From: Alcanivorax borkumensis SK2
GTDB taxonomy: Bacteria > Pseudomonadota > Gammaproteobacteria > Pseudomonadales > Alcanivoracaceae
Length of the DNA stretch: 64,000 nt
NCBI RefSeq assembly: GCF_000009365.1
Contig: NC_008260.1
Span: forward strand, 2,947,001-3,011,000
Direction of reading: 5' to 3'
Part shown: in pieces, positions 1 to 8,711 of the stretch
Numbering within the stretch: position 1 is the first letter of the stretch
Layout of the letters: each line of letters starts with the position of its first letter
Made by a program: the position numbers and the translations under genes
The notes under the pieces: model-generated
What the model saw: the letters and a program-made list of their open reading frames with translations, nothing else
The model's database searches: none
What the model was told of the DNA's origin: nothing

Positions 1-211
1 CCTGGACGATCAGATGCGCAAAGTGCGCGATGCCAACGTGATCGGCCTGGAACGCATCGCCATCATGACCGCCCTGAACATGAGCCACGAATTACTCCGT
101 GCTCGCCAGAGCGTCTCCCAAGATTCCGAAGGCGAAGCCCGGGTTCAAGCCCTGCTCGGCCGGCTGGAAGAAGAAATTCAAGCCTTCGAAGACGCCCGCC
201 GCAGGCTCTGA
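1..211 (+). CDS. zapA: Cell division protein ZapA, 3' part
   Basis: The gene enters from the left edge, so only the last 69 or so residues are visible. They contain IGLERIAIMTALNMSHELL followed by a charged helix ending in EEEIQAFEDARRRL, which matches the end of the globular part and the C-terminal coiled coil of ZapA. ZapA is a cytoplasmic protein that bundles FtsZ filaments at mid-cell. The 6S RNA gene and fau follow directly, the usual gammaproteobacterial zapA-ssrS-fau order, which strengthens the call. Confidence 0.85.
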   Translation, partial: LDDQMRKVRDANVIGLERIAIMTALNMSHELLRARQSVSQDSEGEARVQALLGRLEEEIQAFEDARRRL

Positions 212-308
212 GCGGCGGGTTAAAAGTTCAACGTTGAAACGCGCCACTTCTCGTCGCCATACGAATCACCTTTCGCGTTTCAACTCGCAACTCTCTTCTC
301 TGTCAAGA

Positions 309-338
309 CTGACCCCGCCCCCACCGCACTGTTATAAT
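309..338 (+). promoter_or_regulatory. Probable sigma-70 promoter of 6S RNA
   Basis: CTGACC (309-314) and a perfect TATAAT (333-338) are separated by 18 bp. This places the start near 345, exactly where the 5' strand of the 6S RNA closing stem begins. Confidence 0.6.
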
Positions 339-344
339 ACCCCC

Positions 345-533
345 AAGTGCTTCCTGGCCTGTGCGCCAGAGGGTCAGGTCCCTGAGCCGATAATGTACTA
401 CCCGGGGGCATATATTGCCTTGCCCATGTGCATGTCCGCCTATTGAGCGGAAAGCCTGAGGGCAATGCTGCTGCCTCCACCTTGAACCTTCGGTTCAAGG
501 GTCAAACCCACAGCGGCAGACCGGGAAGCACCC
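345..533 (+). ncRNA. ssrS: 6S RNA
   Basis: 6S RNA binds sigma-70 RNA polymerase in stationary phase by imitating an open promoter. The terminal stem pairs GTGCTTCC (347-354) with GGAAGCAC (524-531). Hallmarks of the gammaproteobacterial family are present: CCCTGAGCCGATA near 380 and, on the 3' side, CCTTGAACC followed by GGTTCAAGGGT near 480-502. The position between zapA and fau is the conserved location. The exact ends are inferred from the closing stem. A second TATAAT at 535-540 just past the 3' end could be incidental or could serve fau. Confidence 0.9.
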
Positions 534-555
534 TTATAATTACTCATGCCTTCTT

Positions 556-1137
556 ATGACTGCAGCCCTGCGACGGCAATTGCGCCGCCAGCTCCGGCAG
601 CGCCGCCGCACCCTTAGCAAAGGCCAGCGCCGCCGAGCCAGTATCCGTTTCGGCCCAGCACTGGCCCGAGCCATTCAGCATCGCCCGGCCCGCCACGTGG
701 CCATCTACCTGCCCAACGATGGCGAACTGGACCTGCAACCCGCACTGCACCATCCCCGCTTCCAACAGGCAACCACCTACTTGCCCTTTGTGGACCCGCT
801 ACGGCTTGGTTATCTGCAGTTTCGGCTCTGGCACCACCACCACCCCATGCGCCCCAACGCCTATGGCATACAGGAGCCGGCCGTGCGTTATCGCGGCCGA
901 GCCTTATGGGCGCTTGATGTCATTATCTTGCCGGCAGTGGCGTTTGATGAGGCGGGATACCGGCTGGGAATGGGGGGCGGCTACTATGATCGTACCTTGG
1001 AGCAACTGACAAGATACCCCCGCAGGCCACGGCTAATAGCTGCAGGGTATGATTTTCAGAAAATGGAGCAGGGCGAACTACCAGTGGCCCCGTGGGACCA
1101 GCCAGTAGATTGTATTGTTACTGCGCCGTCTGAGTGA
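556..1137 (+). CDS. fau: 5-formyltetrahydrofolate cyclo-ligase
   Basis: The protein (193 aa) is the folate salvage enzyme that converts 5-formyl-THF to 5,10-methenyl-THF with ATP. The family signature is near the C-terminus: AVAFDEAGYRLGMGGGYYDR, the GMGGGYYDR loop being characteristic. The N-terminus is rich in Arg, as in homologues. It sits just after 6S RNA and is probably transcribed through it, as in enterics. The 3' end overlaps the convergent small membrane gene by 20 bp. The ATG at 546 is out of frame, so 556 is the chosen start. Confidence 0.93.
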   Translation: MTAALRRQLRRQLRQRRRTLSKGQRRRASIRFGPALARAIQHRPARHVAIYLPNDGELDLQPALHHPRFQQATTYLPFVDPLRLGYLQFRLWHHHHPMRPNAYGIQEPAVRYRGRALWALDVIILPAVAFDEAGYRLGMGGGYYDRTLEQLTRYPRRPRLIAAGYDFQKMEQGELPVAPWDQPVDCIVTAPSE

Positions 1138-1267
1138 CGGTAATACCTGCACTGTCAGCGTAACGTCGGTAATCCGGTTCATTCCCGCCATGGGTCAGGC
1201 TGCTAACAAGCACTCCCAACCCAAAAACCACGGCCAGTAGCACTAAGGCGTCCGGCTTTTTCTTCAT
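1118..1267 (-). CDS. Small single-pass membrane protein, unknown function
   Basis: A 49-residue protein beginning MKKKPDALVLLAVVFGLGV. A charged N-terminus is followed by one hydrophobic segment (about residues 8-24) and then a short polar tail with YRRYADSAG. The ORF can be extended upstream by 16 residues, but GGGGAA just upstream of 1267 supports this start. It overlaps fau tail to tail by 20 bp. I do not recognise a characterised family; the topology suggests an inner-membrane peptide with its tail in the periplasm. Confidence 0.55.
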   Translation of the reverse strand: MKKKPDALVLLAVVFGLGVLVSSLTHGGNEPDYRRYADSAGITVTQTAQ

Positions 1268-1603
1268 TGTGTTATTCCCCAAACGGTACAGCAATATGAA
1301 AAAAATAATCAAAAGGCTTTAACAAAGCTAACACTTTAGTCTGATCCAACAGCACTGAATGCCAACTGGATCAAAATTTGATCGTTAGCAAATGTAAAGT
1401 CAAGCAGTTAGCGGTGATTGCTGACACTTCTTAACAGAAAAACACAGTAACCCTCTATCTAGAAAGATCACTTCCTACCTCAAATTCCGCTCTCTCTCAG
1501 CAGAGATGATTGTAAAATCAGCACGTTAGAGAGAGCAGGGCCGATTGCAAACTAAACAGAAGTAAAATCGGCTACGCCGAATAATCGACCAACTAAAAAA
1601 CGT
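1268..1603. other. Intergenic region with nested inverted repeats downstream of ilvA
   Basis: No credible gene. Three dyads are visible: TGATCCA (1342-1348) with TGGATCA (1367-1373); GCTCTCTCT (1489-1497) with AGAGAGAGC (1528-1536), enclosing TGATT (1507-1511) and AATCA (1516-1520); and GCCGATT (1540-1546) with AATCGGC (1566-1572). The latter two lie in what would be the ilvA 3' untranslated region. None has a long T-run, so Rho-independent termination is not clear. Confidence 0.5.
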
Positions 1604-3121
1604 TTAGTTCAAAAATAATCGGTAGGCGGGATTTTCACTTTCCTCCACCATAGGGTAAGGCACCTTCTTAAGGTCGGCTAGCAGCTTAGACTGCCTGCCT
1701 TCCTCTACCTGGAAGCCCACCAATACGCGACCGTAAGCTGCTCCGTGATTACGATAGTGGAACAGGCTGATATTCCATTTCTCACCCAAAGACTGGAGAA
1801 ACTTCATCAGCGCACCGGGGCGCTCTGGAAATTCCACTCGAAATAAGCGCTCCTGAAGGTCCTGCCGGGAAGTGTGCCCCCCCACAAGATGACGAATATG
1901 TAGCTTGGCCATCTCGTTGCCGCTCATATCCACCACTGGATAACCGCGTTCCTGCAGCTCGTTCATTAACGCCTGCAAGGCTTCACCATCAGGGCGCAGC
2001 TGGATACCCACAAAGATATTTGCGTCGCGATCATCACTGTAACGGTAATTGAATTCGGTGATGCCGCGCCGACCCAGGGCCTGGCAAAACGCCCGAAACG
2101 CACCCGGAGACTCAGGAATGGTGACCGCCAAAATGGCTTCGCGTTGCTCACCCAGCTCAGCCCGCTCAGACACATGGCGCAGACGATCAAAGTTCACATT
2201 GGCGCCACTCTGAATAGCGACCAGGGTCTGATCTCGTACATTATGCTTGGCCACCCAGTTCTTTAGACCCGCCAACGCCAATGCCCCCGCCGGCTCACAG
2301 ATGGCGCGGGTATCTTCGAAGGAATCCTTAATCGCAGCACAAATTTCATCGGTGGTGGCAGTGATCACCTCATCCACATGATCGCGCAGTACCTTGTAGG
2401 TTTCTTTGCCGATCTGCTTCACCGCAACACCATCGGCAAACAACCCCACTTCCGACAGCGTGACCCGGCGCTTTTTCTCCAAGGCCGCTTTCAGGCAAGC
2501 TGCATCTTCCGGCTCCACGGCGATCACTTTCACCTCCGGGCGCACATATTTCACATAGGCGGCCACACCGGCCGCTAAACCACCGCCACCCACTGGGATA
2601 AAAATAGCATCCAGATCACGGCTTTGCTGACGCAGAATTTCCATGCCCACAGTGCCCTGTCCGGCAATCACATCCGGATCATCGTAGGGGTGGACAAAGG
2701 TCAGGTTATCTCGCTCCTGAAGTTTCAATGCGTGAGCCAGGGCCTCATCAAAGCTGTCACCATGCAACACAACCTTACCGCCATGACGCCGCACGGAGCT
2801 CACCTTGATATCCGGCGTGGTGCGCGGCATCACAATCGCCGCCTTCACACCCATAGACGAAGCGGCCAAGGCCAATCCCTGCGCATGGTTACCCGCTGAG
2901 GCACAGATTACCCCACGGGCCAGCTGCTCTTGATTCAACTGACACAGCTTGTTGTAGGCTCCGCGCAGTTTGAAAGAGAACACCGGCTGCAGGTCTTCAC
3001 GCTTGAGAAGCACCCGGTTGCCAATACGTTTGGAAATTAACGGCGCTGCATGAATAGGAGTTTCCACCGCCACGTCATAGACGCGGGATTGCAGTATCCG
3101 TTTAACGTATTTGTCCAGCAT
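1604..3121 (-). CDS. ilvA: Threonine ammonia-lyase (biosynthetic threonine deaminase)
   Basis: This PLP enzyme deaminates threonine to 2-oxobutanoate, the first step to isoleucine. At 505 aa it has the full biosynthetic length: a catalytic domain (about 1-320) with the PLP lysine in FSFKLRGAY (K51), the glycine-rich phosphate loop PVGGGGLAAG, and two C-terminal ACT-like domains beginning near AVTIPESPGAF and RVEFPERPGAL, which carry isoleucine/valine feedback control in this family. The gene is divergent from rpiA, as in many gammaproteobacteria. No leader peptide or attenuator is evident upstream. Confidence 0.96.
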   Translation of the reverse strand: MLDKYVKRILQSRVYDVAVETPIHAAPLISKRIGNRVLLKREDLQPVFSFKLRGAYNKLCQLNQEQLARGVICASAGNHAQGLALAASSMGVKAAIVMPRTTPDIKVSSVRRHGGKVVLHGDSFDEALAHALKLQERDNLTFVHPYDDPDVIAGQGTVGMEILRQQSRDLDAIFIPVGGGGLAAGVAAYVKYVRPEVKVIAVEPEDAACLKAALEKKRRVTLSEVGLFADGVAVKQIGKETYKVLRDHVDEVITATTDEICAAIKDSFEDTRAICEPAGALALAGLKNWVAKHNVRDQTLVAIQSGANVNFDRLRHVSERAELGEQREAILAVTIPESPGAFRAFCQALGRRGITEFNYRYSDDRDANIFVGIQLRPDGEALQALMNELQERGYPVVDMSGNEMAKLHIRHLVGGHTSRQDLQERLFRVEFPERPGALMKFLQSLGEKWNISLFHYRNHGAAYGRVLVGFQVEEGRQSKLLADLKKVPYPMVEESENPAYRLFLN

Positions 3122-3276
3122 GGGGGTCCGGGCTCATTCTGTTGGGGGGAAAGGAATAGTCTAGGGTCTGACCGACACAAATGCGATAGGCTAGGGTCGA
3201 GCCACAGCCACGGCTGACCTATAATTGGCGCACACTTCACCGGCGACACATACCGACAAGACGACAGGATACCCAC

Positions 3277-3933
3277 ATGGATCAGGATGTGCTGAAAAAG
3301 CAGGTAGCAGAAGCCGCGCTGCGTTTCGTCCCAGAAGGGGACATCATCGGCGTGGGCACCGGCTCCACCGCCAACTTTTTTATCGACGCACTAGCTACCC
3401 TGAAAGACCGAATCAAGGGTACCGTCGCCAGCTCGGAGGCCACCGCCGAGCGGCTCAAGCAACACGGCATCGAAGTATTCTCACTGAATGATGTGGGCAG
3501 CCTATCGGTTTACGTCGACGGCGCCGATGAGGTGAACCAGCACCGGGAAATGATCAAGGGCGGGGGCGGCGCGCTTACCCGCGAAAAAATTGTCGCGGCC
3601 ATGGCCAAAGAGTTCATCTGCATCGTTGATGGTTCCAAACAGGTAAACCGTCTAGGTGCCTTTCCTCTTCCTATAGAAGTCATCCCGATGGCGCGCTCTT
3701 ACGTGGCACGTAAACTAGTCGCACTAGGCGGGCAGCCGCAATATCGGGAAGGTTTTTTGACCGATAACGGCAACATCATCCTAGATGTACATAATTTGGA
3801 CATCAGCAATCCCATTGAACTAGAAACCACGCTCAATAATATTGTCGGCGTTGTCACCAATGGGCTATTTGCCAAACGCCCTGCAGATATTGTTCTGGTC
3901 GGCGAAAAAAGTGGTGCCGTAAACCAATACTGA
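3277..3933 (+). CDS. rpiA: Ribose-5-phosphate isomerase A
   Basis: The protein (218 aa) interconverts ribose-5-phosphate and ribulose-5-phosphate in the pentose phosphate pathway. Family motifs are intact: [13 protein letters not shown] near the N-terminus, YVDGADEVN (catalytic region) and [14 protein letters not shown]. Length equals the family norm. A TATAAT at 3220-3225 lies about 50 bp before the ATG and is a plausible -10, although its -35 is weak. The gene is divergent from ilvA. Confidence 0.96.
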   Translation: MDQDVLKKQVAEAALRFVPEGDIIGVGTGSTANFFIDALATLKDRIKGTVASSEATAERLKQHGIEVFSLNDVGSLSVYVDGADEVNQHREMIKGGGGALTREKIVAAMAKEFICIVDGSKQVNRLGAFPLPIEVIPMARSYVARKLVALGGQPQYREGFLTDNGNIILDVHNLDISNPIELETTLNNIVGVVTNGLFAKRPADIVLVGEKSGAVNQY

Positions 3934-4120
3934 AGCGATAACAGATTCATCGAAAATTTGGCTAAAAACCTCTATTGTGCCTGAGGAATCGCATCATCAC
4001 TGAGAGAAGTTGATATCGCTGCCCGAAGGCGCCATTGCGGCACTAAACGAGGGGCGCGCGGAATGACGAGAGAACGCTACTCCGTTCCTGCCAGCCCCCG
4101 CACACTCAGTGCGCGAGACT

Positions 4121-4149
4121 AAAAAAAGCCGCAAATAGCGGCTTTTTTT
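4121..4149. terminator. Bidirectional Rho-independent terminator
   Basis: AGCCGC (4127-4132), loop AAATA, GCGGCT (4138-4143), flanked by a run of seven A on the left and seven T on the right. It serves rpiA on the plus strand and the convergent 4167-4694 gene on the minus strand. Confidence 0.9.
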
Positions 4150-4166
4150 GTCTGGCGCTGTAAATA

Positions 4167-4694
4167 TTAATCCCAGAAATTAAACCACGCTTTTTCTTCT
4201 TTTTCAGCGTCTACTTTTGCATCGACTTTCGCTTCAGCATTGACACCTGCCGCGTCGGCTTTCATCTCGACGTTAGCATTGGCACCTGCGCCCTGAGCGT
4301 TATTCAGCGCATCTTCCTGACGCTGGCGCGCAGCATCACGATTTTCTTCCATTTTTTTCATGTTAGCTTCGTGCTTAGCACGGGCATCATCGCCCATGGC
4401 TTTTGCGTCACTCTTCATGCCATCACGCTTAGCCTTGGCGTCTTCTTTCATGTCTTCATGCCGAACTTTGATATCGCCTTCCACTTTATCACGCTGCGCC
4501 CCTGCATCTTTGCCCATCTGCTTGGCGTCTGCCTTGGCCGCATCACGCTGATCACGAACAGCTTGTTCAGCAGCACTGGCGTCTGCCTGAGCATTCACAG
4601 CAGCATTAACACCGGCATTCAGGTCTGCGACCGCAGCTTGACTCAACAAAACCGCACCTGACGCAGCGGCCAGCATCCATTTACTGTTCATCAT
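4167..4694 (-). CDS. Secreted Ala/Lys/Asp-rich helical protein, unknown function
   Basis: A 175-residue protein with a clear signal peptide (hydrophobic MLAAASGAVLLSQAAVA, predicted cleavage after AVA near residue 23). The mature chain is low complexity and strongly alpha-helical: repeated AKADAKQMGKDA, DAKAKRDGMKSDAK and DARAKHEANMKK units with heptad-like spacing of Ala between charged residues. It ends in an aromatic WFNFWD. Composition resembles periplasmic coiled-coil or desiccation-type proteins, but I recognise no specific family. Confidence 0.7.
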   Translation of the reverse strand: MMNSKWMLAAASGAVLLSQAAVADLNAGVNAAVNAQADASAAEQAVRDQRDAAKADAKQMGKDAGAQRDKVEGDIKVRHEDMKEDAKAKRDGMKSDAKAMGDDARAKHEANMKKMEENRDAARQRQEDALNNAQGAGANANVEMKADAAGVNAEAKVDAKVDAEKEEKAWFNFWD

Positions 4695-4795
4695 AGACTC
4701 CTTGTAAAAACTAAAAACCCCCTAGTCGGGAACCGTGCAACCACATTCTTACAAAGCCGCTACGAGCTCAAGTAACAAAGCGTAAAAAATTACTA

Positions 4796-5755
4796 TTAAC
4801 CGAGGTACTCGTCAATAATGGCAAATATTTTACGTCTGAACGTCTCATTCTCATTGGCAAGCTGATGCCGAGCCCCTGGCAAAACCCGAATATCCGGATC
4901 TTCAAACTTCGCTCTAATCACCTTAAGGTTATATTTCCAGTCCACGGTTTCATCTAAATCGCCTTGAATCACCACCGGCGATACCTTTATCCGTGATGCT
5001 TTTTCAAAACCCGGCAACCACTTCTTTAAAGCACTCACCCAAATAGCTGAAATTCTGCGCGCCTGAAGTGGGTCTTTATTTTCCAGGAAATCGAGGAAAT
5101 CAGGATCATTGGAATTAATAGTGAAAACCCGTTTCAATGTTTTCGTAAATGGGCTGATCAGCGTATGCAGCCAGCGAGCGGTCTCCCATTTAAAGGGGCG
5201 CACCAAAGGCGCCAGTAAGATAACCTGCTCGAAAGGATTATCATCGCCCTCTCCTCGGCTCAGCAAATAATCCATCACGATGGCGCCACCAGTACTCTGA
5301 GCTATTACATGCCAAGGTTTGGGAAAGTGGTTCGCCGCCAACGACAAGCACTGCTCAAGCACATCACGGTAAGTTCGAAAATCCGCAATCACGGCCTGCG
5401 GTCCTGTACTCAAACCATGGCCAGGCAAGTCATAGGCCAGCACGGCGTAACCCAGCTCCAGCACATGGCCAATCACATGCCGATATAACCCCACATGGTC
5501 GAAGTATCCATGACAAATCAACACCGTGCCCTTGGGAGGTTGTGCCCCTCGTGGCCGCCAACCATGCACAGAAAGCATGTACCCTGCCGCCTCGAAATAA
5601 CCGAAGCCGTGTTCCAGATCCGGCAGCTGTTCGGCAAAATTAAGGCCGTAGTACGCCACATAACGCTGGCTGGATTCACTCAGAGGATCAAAGGCTTCCC
5701 AATTAAGGGGCTGCCATTGCTGAATAATCTGATCGCGATCGAAAGGATTAGCCAT
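4796..5755 (-). CDS. Alpha/beta hydrolase, monoacylglycerol lipase/lysophospholipase type
   Basis: The protein (319 aa) has the serine hydrolase fold of the lysophospholipase group. Visible landmarks are ICHGYFDHVGLYRHV (oxyanion HG), YDLPGHGLSTG, the nucleophile elbow IAQSTGGAIV with the serine in A-Q-S-T-G, a candidate acid in QGDLDETVDW, and the catalytic histidine in GARHQLANE. There is no signal peptide, so it is probably cytoplasmic. The substrate cannot be read from sequence; an acylglycerol or wax-type ester fits a lipid-metabolising marine bacterium, but that is inference. It diverges from the flavin-binding gene at 5826. Confidence 0.8.
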   Translation of the reverse strand: MANPFDRDQIIQQWQPLNWEAFDPLSESSQRYVAYYGLNFAEQLPDLEHGFGYFEAAGYMLSVHGWRPRGAQPPKGTVLICHGYFDHVGLYRHVIGHVLELGYAVLAYDLPGHGLSTGPQAVIADFRTYRDVLEQCLSLAANHFPKPWHVIAQSTGGAIVMDYLLSRGEGDDNPFEQVILLAPLVRPFKWETARWLHTLISPFTKTLKRVFTINSNDPDFLDFLENKDPLQARRISAIWVSALKKWLPGFEKASRIKVSPVVIQGDLDETVDWKYNLKVIRAKFEDPDIRVLPGARHQLANENETFRRKIFAIIDEYLG

Positions 5756-5825
5756 AACCGGTAACGGGCCTCCACGGTTTGCTCACGGCAGGCACTGATA
5801 ATACGGGCCTAGGAGGAATCACACC

Positions 5826-6470
5826 ATGCATCTAACCGCAGATACACTCAACGATCTACCGCGCGGTCAACGAATCAACCTTGTTAACAGCTTATCCGGC
5901 TTCAAAAGCGCCAATCTTGTCGGCACCTGCTCAGACGGTGGAGAGGAAAACCTGGCCATGGTCGGCTCTTGTTTCCACCTCGGTGCCGACCCTGCCCTGA
6001 TGGGGATGATCATGCGTCCTCATTCAGTTGATAGACACAGTCTCGAGTACCTAGCGGCGACTGGAGTTTATACTCTGAACCAAGTGCATGAGGATATCCT
6101 AAAGGCGGCACATCAGACCTCTGCTCGCTACCCCCGTGAGATTTCCGAATTTACTGCCACCGGGTTGACGCCATCTTACCTACCAGCTTTCCAGGCACCC
6201 TTCGTGGAAGAGGCGCGGATTAAATTGGGAATGGTGGTGATCGAAACTCAAACGTTAGCCGTTAACGATACCGTTTTGGTGATCGGCGCCATTGAGCATA
6301 TTTTACTTCCAGACAATGCCGTAGAGAACGATGGCTTTGTAAATATTGAACGGGCAGGCACGGTGGCTTTATCCGGGCTCGATAGCTACCACCGCAGCCA
6401 ATCCATCGGGCGGCTCAGCTATGCCAAACCAGACAAACCCACGCACTGGCTACACGACAACGCGACATGA
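5826..6470 (+). CDS. Flavin reductase-like (FMN-binding split-barrel) protein
   Basis: A 214-residue protein resembling the flavoredoxin/flavin reductase-like family. It has the split-barrel pattern GFKSANLVGTCSDGGEENLA then FHLGADPALMGMIMRP, and a VNDTVLVIGAIEHILLPD strand near the C-terminus. Such proteins bind FMN and act as NAD(P)H:flavin reductases or flavin carriers; the electron partner is unknown here. A strong ribosome site (AGGAGG) precedes the ATG by about ten bases. It ends directly against the convergent 6471-6797 gene. Confidence 0.75.
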   Translation: MHLTADTLNDLPRGQRINLVNSLSGFKSANLVGTCSDGGEENLAMVGSCFHLGADPALMGMIMRPHSVDRHSLEYLAATGVYTLNQVHEDILKAAHQTSARYPREISEFTATGLTPSYLPAFQAPFVEEARIKLGMVVIETQTLAVNDTVLVIGAIEHILLPDNAVENDGFVNIERAGTVALSGLDSYHRSQSIGRLSYAKPDKPTHWLHDNAT

Positions 6471-6797
6471 TTACGGAACCGGTGAGGGCTGCGTCAGTGC
6501 CACCCAGGCCCACCAGCCGGTCAACACCAGCATGGGCAGCGATATCAACAACCCCCACATTACTAAGCGGTTTGCCCAGGGGTTCATCGTTGGGTGGCGC
6601 AGTGCGAAACATTGGGAGGCCGGCACTGGCAGCAAAAGAATGGCAAAACCCCATAACCACAGCCGCTGACCAAAAGCGGTCAGCATCAGGGTGAGCCAGC
6701 CCATCCAAAGGATCCCTACCCCCACCGCCGACAACATCGCCAGCGGTAACGCTAGCCACTGGTGATCAACGTAAAACTGCAGAAAGGTATTGAGCAT
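6471..6797 (-). CDS. Small integral membrane protein, unknown function
   Basis: A 108-residue protein with three hydrophobic segments (about residues 12-37, 45-63 and 77-101). The connecting loop contains CFALRHPTMNPWANRL. It is rich in Trp and Leu and has no soluble domain. It abuts the convergent flavin-reductase-like gene with no spacer. No known family is recognised. Confidence 0.6.
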   Translation of the reverse strand: MLNTFLQFYVDHQWLALPLAMLSAVGVGILWMGWLTLMLTAFGQRLWLWGFAILLLPVPASQCFALRHPTMNPWANRLVMWGLLISLPMLVLTGWWAWVALTQPSPVP

Positions 6798-6991
6798 GGT
6801 CGATCATCTTAGTCTGTTAAGAGCGGAAATGGCCTGAGTGCATTGTCCTCCTCACGGGCAACCAGTCAACGCTTGTCACCCGTTGACTGGTTCCACCTTG
6901 CGCCATATCAATAAGCTCGGCCACCGCAGGGAACCATATGCCAGCCGCCGCAGACTAATGACTTAACCCAACAACGCATCAAGGAATCCCC

Positions 6992-7420
6992 ATGAGTCGA
7001 TTTCGCCTTCCGCTGCTCTTGAGCAGCAGCGCCCTGTTACTGGCCGCGTGCACAGGACAACCGAGCAGCGGAGTCCATACCATGGTCGAGGAAAGCCAGT
7101 TGCGGGGTGAAGCCTGGTCAGTAATTTCTCTCAACGGTGAAAACATCACTGACGCCACTCTCTCCCTGAACTTCCATCAACCTGGACAAGTAGCAGGCAA
7201 CGCCGGCTGTAACAACTACATGGCCACCTATGTGCAGAATGAGGGCCTCTTCACCATTACTACTGGCGGCGTCACTATGATGGCTTGCCCCAAACCGCTG
7301 ATGGAACTGGAACAGAAATTTCTCAATACGCTTGGCGATATCTCTCAGGCCCGCATCAATGCCGATGGCATACTGGTGTTGAGCGGTAAGGACGGCGAGA
7401 AAATCAAGGCCACTCGCTAA
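6992..7420 (+). CDS. META-domain (HslJ-like) lipoprotein
   Basis: The protein (142 aa) begins with a lipoprotein signal peptide ending in LLAAC (lipidated Cys near residue 20). The remaining chain is one META/DUF306 domain: GEAWSVISLNGENI, the family core AGNAGCNNYMATY, and GGVTMMACPKPLMELE. HslJ-type proteins are envelope-associated and linked to heat shock or novobiocin tolerance in E. coli; the biochemical role is unsettled. The gene is monocistronic and ends at a strong terminator. Confidence 0.85.
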   Translation: MSRFRLPLLLSSSALLLAACTGQPSSGVHTMVEESQLRGEAWSVISLNGENITDATLSLNFHQPGQVAGNAGCNNYMATYVQNEGLFTITTGGVTMMACPKPLMELEQKFLNTLGDISQARINADGILVLSGKDGEKIKATR

Positions 7421-7433
7421 TGTAGCGATACAC

Positions 7434-7467
7434 AAAAAAACCGCGCCCGGTTGGGCGCGGTTTTTTT
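7434..7467. terminator. Bidirectional Rho-independent terminator
   Basis: CCGCGCCC (7441-7448), loop GGTT, GGGCGCGG (7453-7460), with seven A before and seven T after. It separates the META lipoprotein gene (plus) from the end of the fba cluster (minus). Confidence 0.93.
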
Positions 7468-7510
7468 GTCGATCCGCGTGCGGCCTATAACCGAAAGCGT
7501 TCGGCGACGT

Positions 7511-8575
7511 TTATTTAACCCGTGGATCCAAATCACCGGATTCATAACGCTGGAACATCTTTTCTAAGCTGATCGGTTTGATCTTGTCCGCATAACCCGC
7601 CGTACCAAAAGCTTCATAACGGGCCATACAGATATCTCGCATGGCAGTGATGGATTCTTTCAGGTATTTACGTGGATCAAACTCGGCTGGGTTCTGGGCC
7701 AGGAAGCGACGGATTGCCCCGGTGGACGCCAACCGCAAGTCGGTATCGATGTTGACCTTACGCACACCGTGCTTGATGCCTTCCTGAATTTCTTCCACCG
7801 GCACACCGTAGGTTTCCGGAATTTCACCACCAAATTCATTAATGATCGCCAACCAGTCCTGCGGCACGGAAGAAGAGCCGTGCATCACCAAGTGGGTATC
7901 CGGAATGCGTTTATGGATCGCTTTAATCTGCTCGATGGCCAGAATATCCCCGGTGGGTGGGCGAGTGAATTTATAGGCCCCGTGGCTGGTACCGATAGCA
8001 ATCGCCAGGGCATCCACTTTGGTTTTCTGCACAAAGTCAGCCGCTTCTTCAGGGTCGGTCAGCATCTGCTCGTGGGTTAGCTTGCCGGCCGCACCAATAC
8101 CGTCTTCTTCACCGGCTTCACCGGTTTCCAAAGAACCCAGACAACCCAGCTCACCCTCAACAGACACACCACAAGCATGCGCCATGTCCACAGTGCGGCG
8201 AGTTACCTCCACGTTGTACTCGTAATCGGTGGGGGTTTTGCCATCTTCACCCAAGGACCCATCCATCATCACCGAGGAGAAGCCCAGCTGAATAGAGCGC
8301 TGGCAAACAGACGGGCTGGTGCCATGGTCCTGATGCATAACGACAGGAATATGTGGAAACTCTTCGGTGGCCGCCAGAATCAGATGACGCAAGAAAGGCG
8401 CACCTGCATATTTGCGGGCTCCAGCAGACGCCTGCACGATCACCGGGGAGTTGGTTTTGTCCGCGGCTTCCATAATGGCGCGCATTTGTTCCACATTGTT
8501 CACATTATAAGCCGGTACGCCGTAGCCGAACTCGGCAGCGTGGTCCAGCAGCTGTCGCATGCTTACTAGTGCCAT
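7511..8575 (-). CDS. fba: Class II fructose-bisphosphate aldolase
   Basis: A zinc-dependent aldolase (354 aa) joining DHAP and glyceraldehyde-3-phosphate into fructose-1,6-bisphosphate. Class II marks are present: the metal-binding MHQDHG, SVMMDGS, the VEGELG segment, [17 protein letters not shown] and KVNIDTDLR. Length matches the Calvin-cycle-like type common in pseudomonads. It is last in the tktA-epd-pgk-fba series on the minus strand and ends at the 7434-7467 terminator. In an organism living on lipids the flux would run in the gluconeogenic direction (inference). Confidence 0.96.
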   Translation of the reverse strand: MALVSMRQLLDHAAEFGYGVPAYNVNNVEQMRAIMEAADKTNSPVIVQASAGARKYAGAPFLRHLILAATEEFPHIPVVMHQDHGTSPSVCQRSIQLGFSSVMMDGSLGEDGKTPTDYEYNVEVTRRTVDMAHACGVSVEGELGCLGSLETGEAGEEDGIGAAGKLTHEQMLTDPEEAADFVQKTKVDALAIAIGTSHGAYKFTRPPTGDILAIEQIKAIHKRIPDTHLVMHGSSSVPQDWLAIINEFGGEIPETYGVPVEEIQEGIKHGVRKVNIDTDLRLASTGAIRRFLAQNPAEFDPRKYLKESITAMRDICMARYEAFGTAGYADKIKPISLEKMFQRYESGDLDPRVK

Positions 8576-8711
8576 GGTATTTCCCCTTCATTATCCGTTT
8601 GCGATGCGCGCGCACCGCCTATGCTTCGTCCATTACAACCCGATGTCAAAAACCAAACGCCTAACGTACGAGTTGTCGTCAGGCCTTCGGCGTCGAGCAT
8701 TCGGCGTTTTA

